A program made the position numbers and the translations under genes. From Muricea muricata (taxonomy: Eukaryota > Cnidaria > Anthozoa > Malacalcyonacea > Plexauridae): 64,000 nucleotides of DNA. Shown in pieces: positions 61,480 through 64,000 of this stretch. The stretch is from NCBI GenBank assembly GCA_963855995.1, contig OY979717.1, positions 11,969,001 to 12,033,000 on the forward strand, written 5' to 3'. The notes under the pieces are model-generated. The model was given only the letters and a program-made list of their open reading frames with translations, had not been told where the DNA came from and searched no databases. The stretch's first letter is position 1. Every line of letters starts with the position of its first letter.

Positions 61480-62250
61480 TTAGGATTAATAATGGACTCT
61501 CATTTAACATATGACCAGCACATCACTGAAGTGGTCTCCTCTTAAATGTCGAAGCTTTCACATATCAACAGGGCTTCCAAATGTTTTAACAAAGAAACCT
61601 TATCCCTTTTGATATCAGTATTGGTAATAAACAAACTGCTATATTGCTTCTCTGTTTGGTCGAATACTTATGCCAAAAATATTTTAATATTAAAACAAGT
61701 TGCAATCGGTTGCAGGATTGTGACAAATAATAAAAGCTTCGATCACATCACGCCGAATGTGCGAGAGCTGAATTGGCTCCCTGCGAAGAATCAATTGCTT
61801 TTTAGAGATACTACATATGATGTACAAGTGTGTTCTCGACTCAGCTCCGCCTTACTTGTGCAATAAACTTTCCAAGCGTTTAGATTTACATTAACCTTAC
61901 ACTCCTAATCGCGGGCTTTCAAATACCAATGTTACACGATACTACAATAGGTCAGAGAAAATTAAAATATAAGGAGCAAAAATATGGAACAGCCTGGACA
62001 ATGATTTAAAGCGAATGCCCTCCTTGAAAAGTTTTAAGAACAAATTGCAGATTTTATACTTAATTAATTTACTATTTTAATAGGTATTTTTATACACTGC
62101 AGTGTTTTCTTAACCTTTTATTGATAAATTTTTATCTTCTAATAATTTAATTCTTATATTTTATTAATCCATGGCTCCATGCAAATTTGTGTCGAAAAAC
62201 GTATTTGAGAAACAGAATAAAATTTGTATTGTAACTATGATTACTACTAC
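61480..62250 (+). mobile_element. Decayed LINE 3' fragment
   Basis: Translations LGLIMDSHLTYDQHI, then MSKLSHINRASKCFN, YCFSVWSNTYAKN, VRELNWLPAKNQLLFRD, and after frame changes MMYKCVLDSAPPYLCNKL and IWNSLDNDLKRMPSLKSFK correspond to the end of a non-LTR retrotransposon ORF2. Several stops and frameshifts are present. This is a different family from the copy at 49.1 kb. The tail near 62230-62255 has ACT/ATT repeats. Confidence 0.85.
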
Positions 62251-62549
62251 TACGTAATTAGAACAGAAAATTCACGCACTTAAAAGATGTGTTATTAAAT
62301 TTTGACTTATCTACCGTTTATGCTTACCTTGAACTAAACGTTCCAAACAGTTTGGGATACGAGTGAGGCCCTCCAGCTCACGCCGTTAAATTGGCTCGAT
62401 TTACTTATACTTCGGTTGTAATATGTGTCGAAAATAATCATCAAGTACACCTCACTTCATACAACAGACCCCCGCTAACTCAAACTCGCTTAATTCGAAC
62501 TCCTCGCCAACTCGAACAACCTTTTGCTCCCCTTCGGAGTTCGAGGTAG

Positions 62550-63025
62550 GGGGGGGGGGGGTGAATAGGGTTTCGGATCATCGGATTTTCTGAAAAAAAA
62601 GCGATTCGGAATCGGATATGGCTGAAATTTTTTACGGATTAGCGGATCCAGAAAATGCGTCGGATTGCGTATTTATCCAATACTTTTGTTCGGATTGAGG
62701 ATTTTTTTGTTGCTTGCTTCGGACTCTGGATAGATTCATTTTGCTTTTGGGCTGTGAGGCCTATGAAAGCAATAAAAAATTCGACGCCGTTTTCGCTGTC
62801 TTCATTGTATTTCGCTATATGCCCTATATGGTCCCAAGATATTCTCTGGGATACTTATGGCTTTTAACATTATACCCCGATTACATGAAGTACGACACAG
62901 CGTTCAACTGCCCTTCTGGCTCCCCTTGATTCGGATTTTTGCAAAAAATGTTTACGGATCAGCGAATTTTTCATAAGTTTTCAGCGGATTTGCGGATTTT
63001 AGTACCCCTATTCACCCCCCTTCCC
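62550..63025. mobile_element. 476-bp MITE with 8-bp target duplication, nested in another element
   Basis: The ends GGGGGGTGAATAGGG and CCCCTATTCACCCCCC are inverted repeats. The exact 8-bp direct repeat CGAGGTAG flanks it (62542-62549, 63026-63033), as in hAT-type insertions. The interior is rich in CGGAT motifs (TCGGATTTT, ACGGATTAGCGGATCC, GCGGATTTGCGGATTTT). The outer sequence, starting about 62465 (CAGACCCCCGCTAACTC) and ending about 63050 (CGCAGGTGTACTGTA), resembles ends of a pogo/Tigger-like MITE into which it inserted. Confidence 0.75.
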
Positions 63026-64000
63026 CGAGGTAGCGCAGGTGTACTGTAGTTCCGAAAAATGCAATAATTTAAATCACTGTGACATTTCTAAATAACAAGC
63101 GCAGACGTTCATGTACGCAGGAACAGTCCCGTTACGTGGTAGGAATTAATATAAGCTTGTGCTGCAATTTAATAGTAACAACGAGCACAACAATAAAAAT
63201 GTATGTTTGGGGAGAGAGGGAATTGTGGTGGTAAAGCCTATAAGGGAGTGCAAAAATTGAAGCAGGCTAATTCTGCCATGCCTGGAGTTGTACAGTACAA
63301 GACAGTTGTCCCAAAAGCGCAGGGTTCCTATAGATGGTTATGCTGCTTCTACTACAAGCACGCAGCATAATTCTCACTGCTTTTTTAGTCTCTGACGTAC
63401 AGAAACCATAGACCACTGTTCTCACAATGTCATCAAAGCTTTTAATGTAATAAATCGCATTGTATATTGGAGTAATGAGAAATACATTCCGACTGGCATT
63501 GGGGTAAAGGTCCGTATATAATGTATGCGCACATTTATTGACTAATTTTTAAATTCATTAATTATAAAACAGGCTGGCATATATTGATTTACAGTATATT
63601 CCTAGGCTCTACAGCTCACATTCTAACGCACGTTTATAGCGTTTGCAAATACGAATGATGAGTTTTGCGCCTTATTCTTATATACAGTCAATGACAAAAA
63701 TGTCCAGTTAATTGATTTGCCTTCCAATATCTCTGCTTATTAAGAAATATTAATTGACCTTTTTAACCCAAGTTTTTCGCATTCTATCATTTACTTAATC
63801 TTGGAAACAATTATTTGTTCTCCTGCCAAGGACACGTCTTTAATACATAAAGCTGACACCTTAAGTAAATATTTGATTGACCTCATGTGCGGCTAACATT
63901 ATTTTGCCTTTGATTGTAATACTACGAACTGCCGATGCGTTATGCTTTAATCATGGCTTTTTATTGGCTCGCTTTGAGTTAAAGTGTTTATGCAACGAAA

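Larger units (their letters stand above)
54183..64000. other. Intergenic region right of NFX1
   Basis: No gene was recognised in almost 10 kb. It holds a candidate NFX1 poly(A) site, several foldback or MITE elements and a LINE remnant. There is a duplicated segment (TATATTTGCAATGTTTTAAA at about 57737 and 57926) and weak exon-like stretches at 57247-57298 (plus) and 56375-56569 (minus). The latter could belong to neighbouring genes with distant exons. Confidence 0.5.

Overview
The window is AT-rich, intron-dense animal nuclear DNA. Two essentially complete, conserved genes could be assembled exon by exon, plus the 5' part of a third. Intron density, vertebrate-like protein conservation, an intronless rhodopsin-like GPCR inside an intron, and the load of short inverted-repeat elements, Crypton, hAT and LINE pieces suggest a marine invertebrate. 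A cnidarian is my best guess, but that is inference from style, not from a marker gene.

Layout. 0.5-2.8 kb (minus): four exons of dihydropyrimidine dehydrogenase (DPYD), running off the left edge. 2.8-8 kb: no gene recognised; a tRNA-derived SINE split by a MITE, a foldback element and a 36-bp tandem array. 8.0-9.5 kb (minus): a frameshifted Crypton-type tyrosine recombinase. 11.17-25.77 kb (minus): complete DHX8/PRP22 splicing helicase, 25 coding exons, 1196 codons, every exon phase closing. 25.77-26.74 kb: a head-to-head intergenic region shared with NFX1. 26.74-54.18 kb (plus): complete NFX1, 26 coding exons, 1055 codons. 54.2-64 kb: no gene recognised; LINE remnants, MITEs and a foldback element with telomere-like repeats at its centre.

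NFX1 introns host much of the interest. Intron 1 (6.7 kb) holds a 24-bp minisatellite with a possible galectin-like exon, an intronless GPCR gene and a 5'-truncated second GPCR copy. Intron 4 holds a complete 3.7-kb hAT transposon with perfect 8-bp target duplications, whose transposase frame is broken only in an A9 run. Other introns carry SINEs, long foldbacks and a 5'-truncated LINE. DHX8 introns carry a TTAA-flanked piggyBac-like MITE, a long-TIR MITE, a CAAGTTGTT-type satellite-like repeat and one exon-like open segment on the opposite strand.

Functionally, DHX8 (release of spliced mRNA) and NFX1 (RING/NF-X1 zinc-finger/R3H regulator) are both nuclear gene-expression factors transcribed divergently. 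DPYD is a housekeeping pyrimidine-catabolic enzyme. No operon-like system is present; the unusual content lies mainly in the mobile and foldback DNA and in genes nested in introns.
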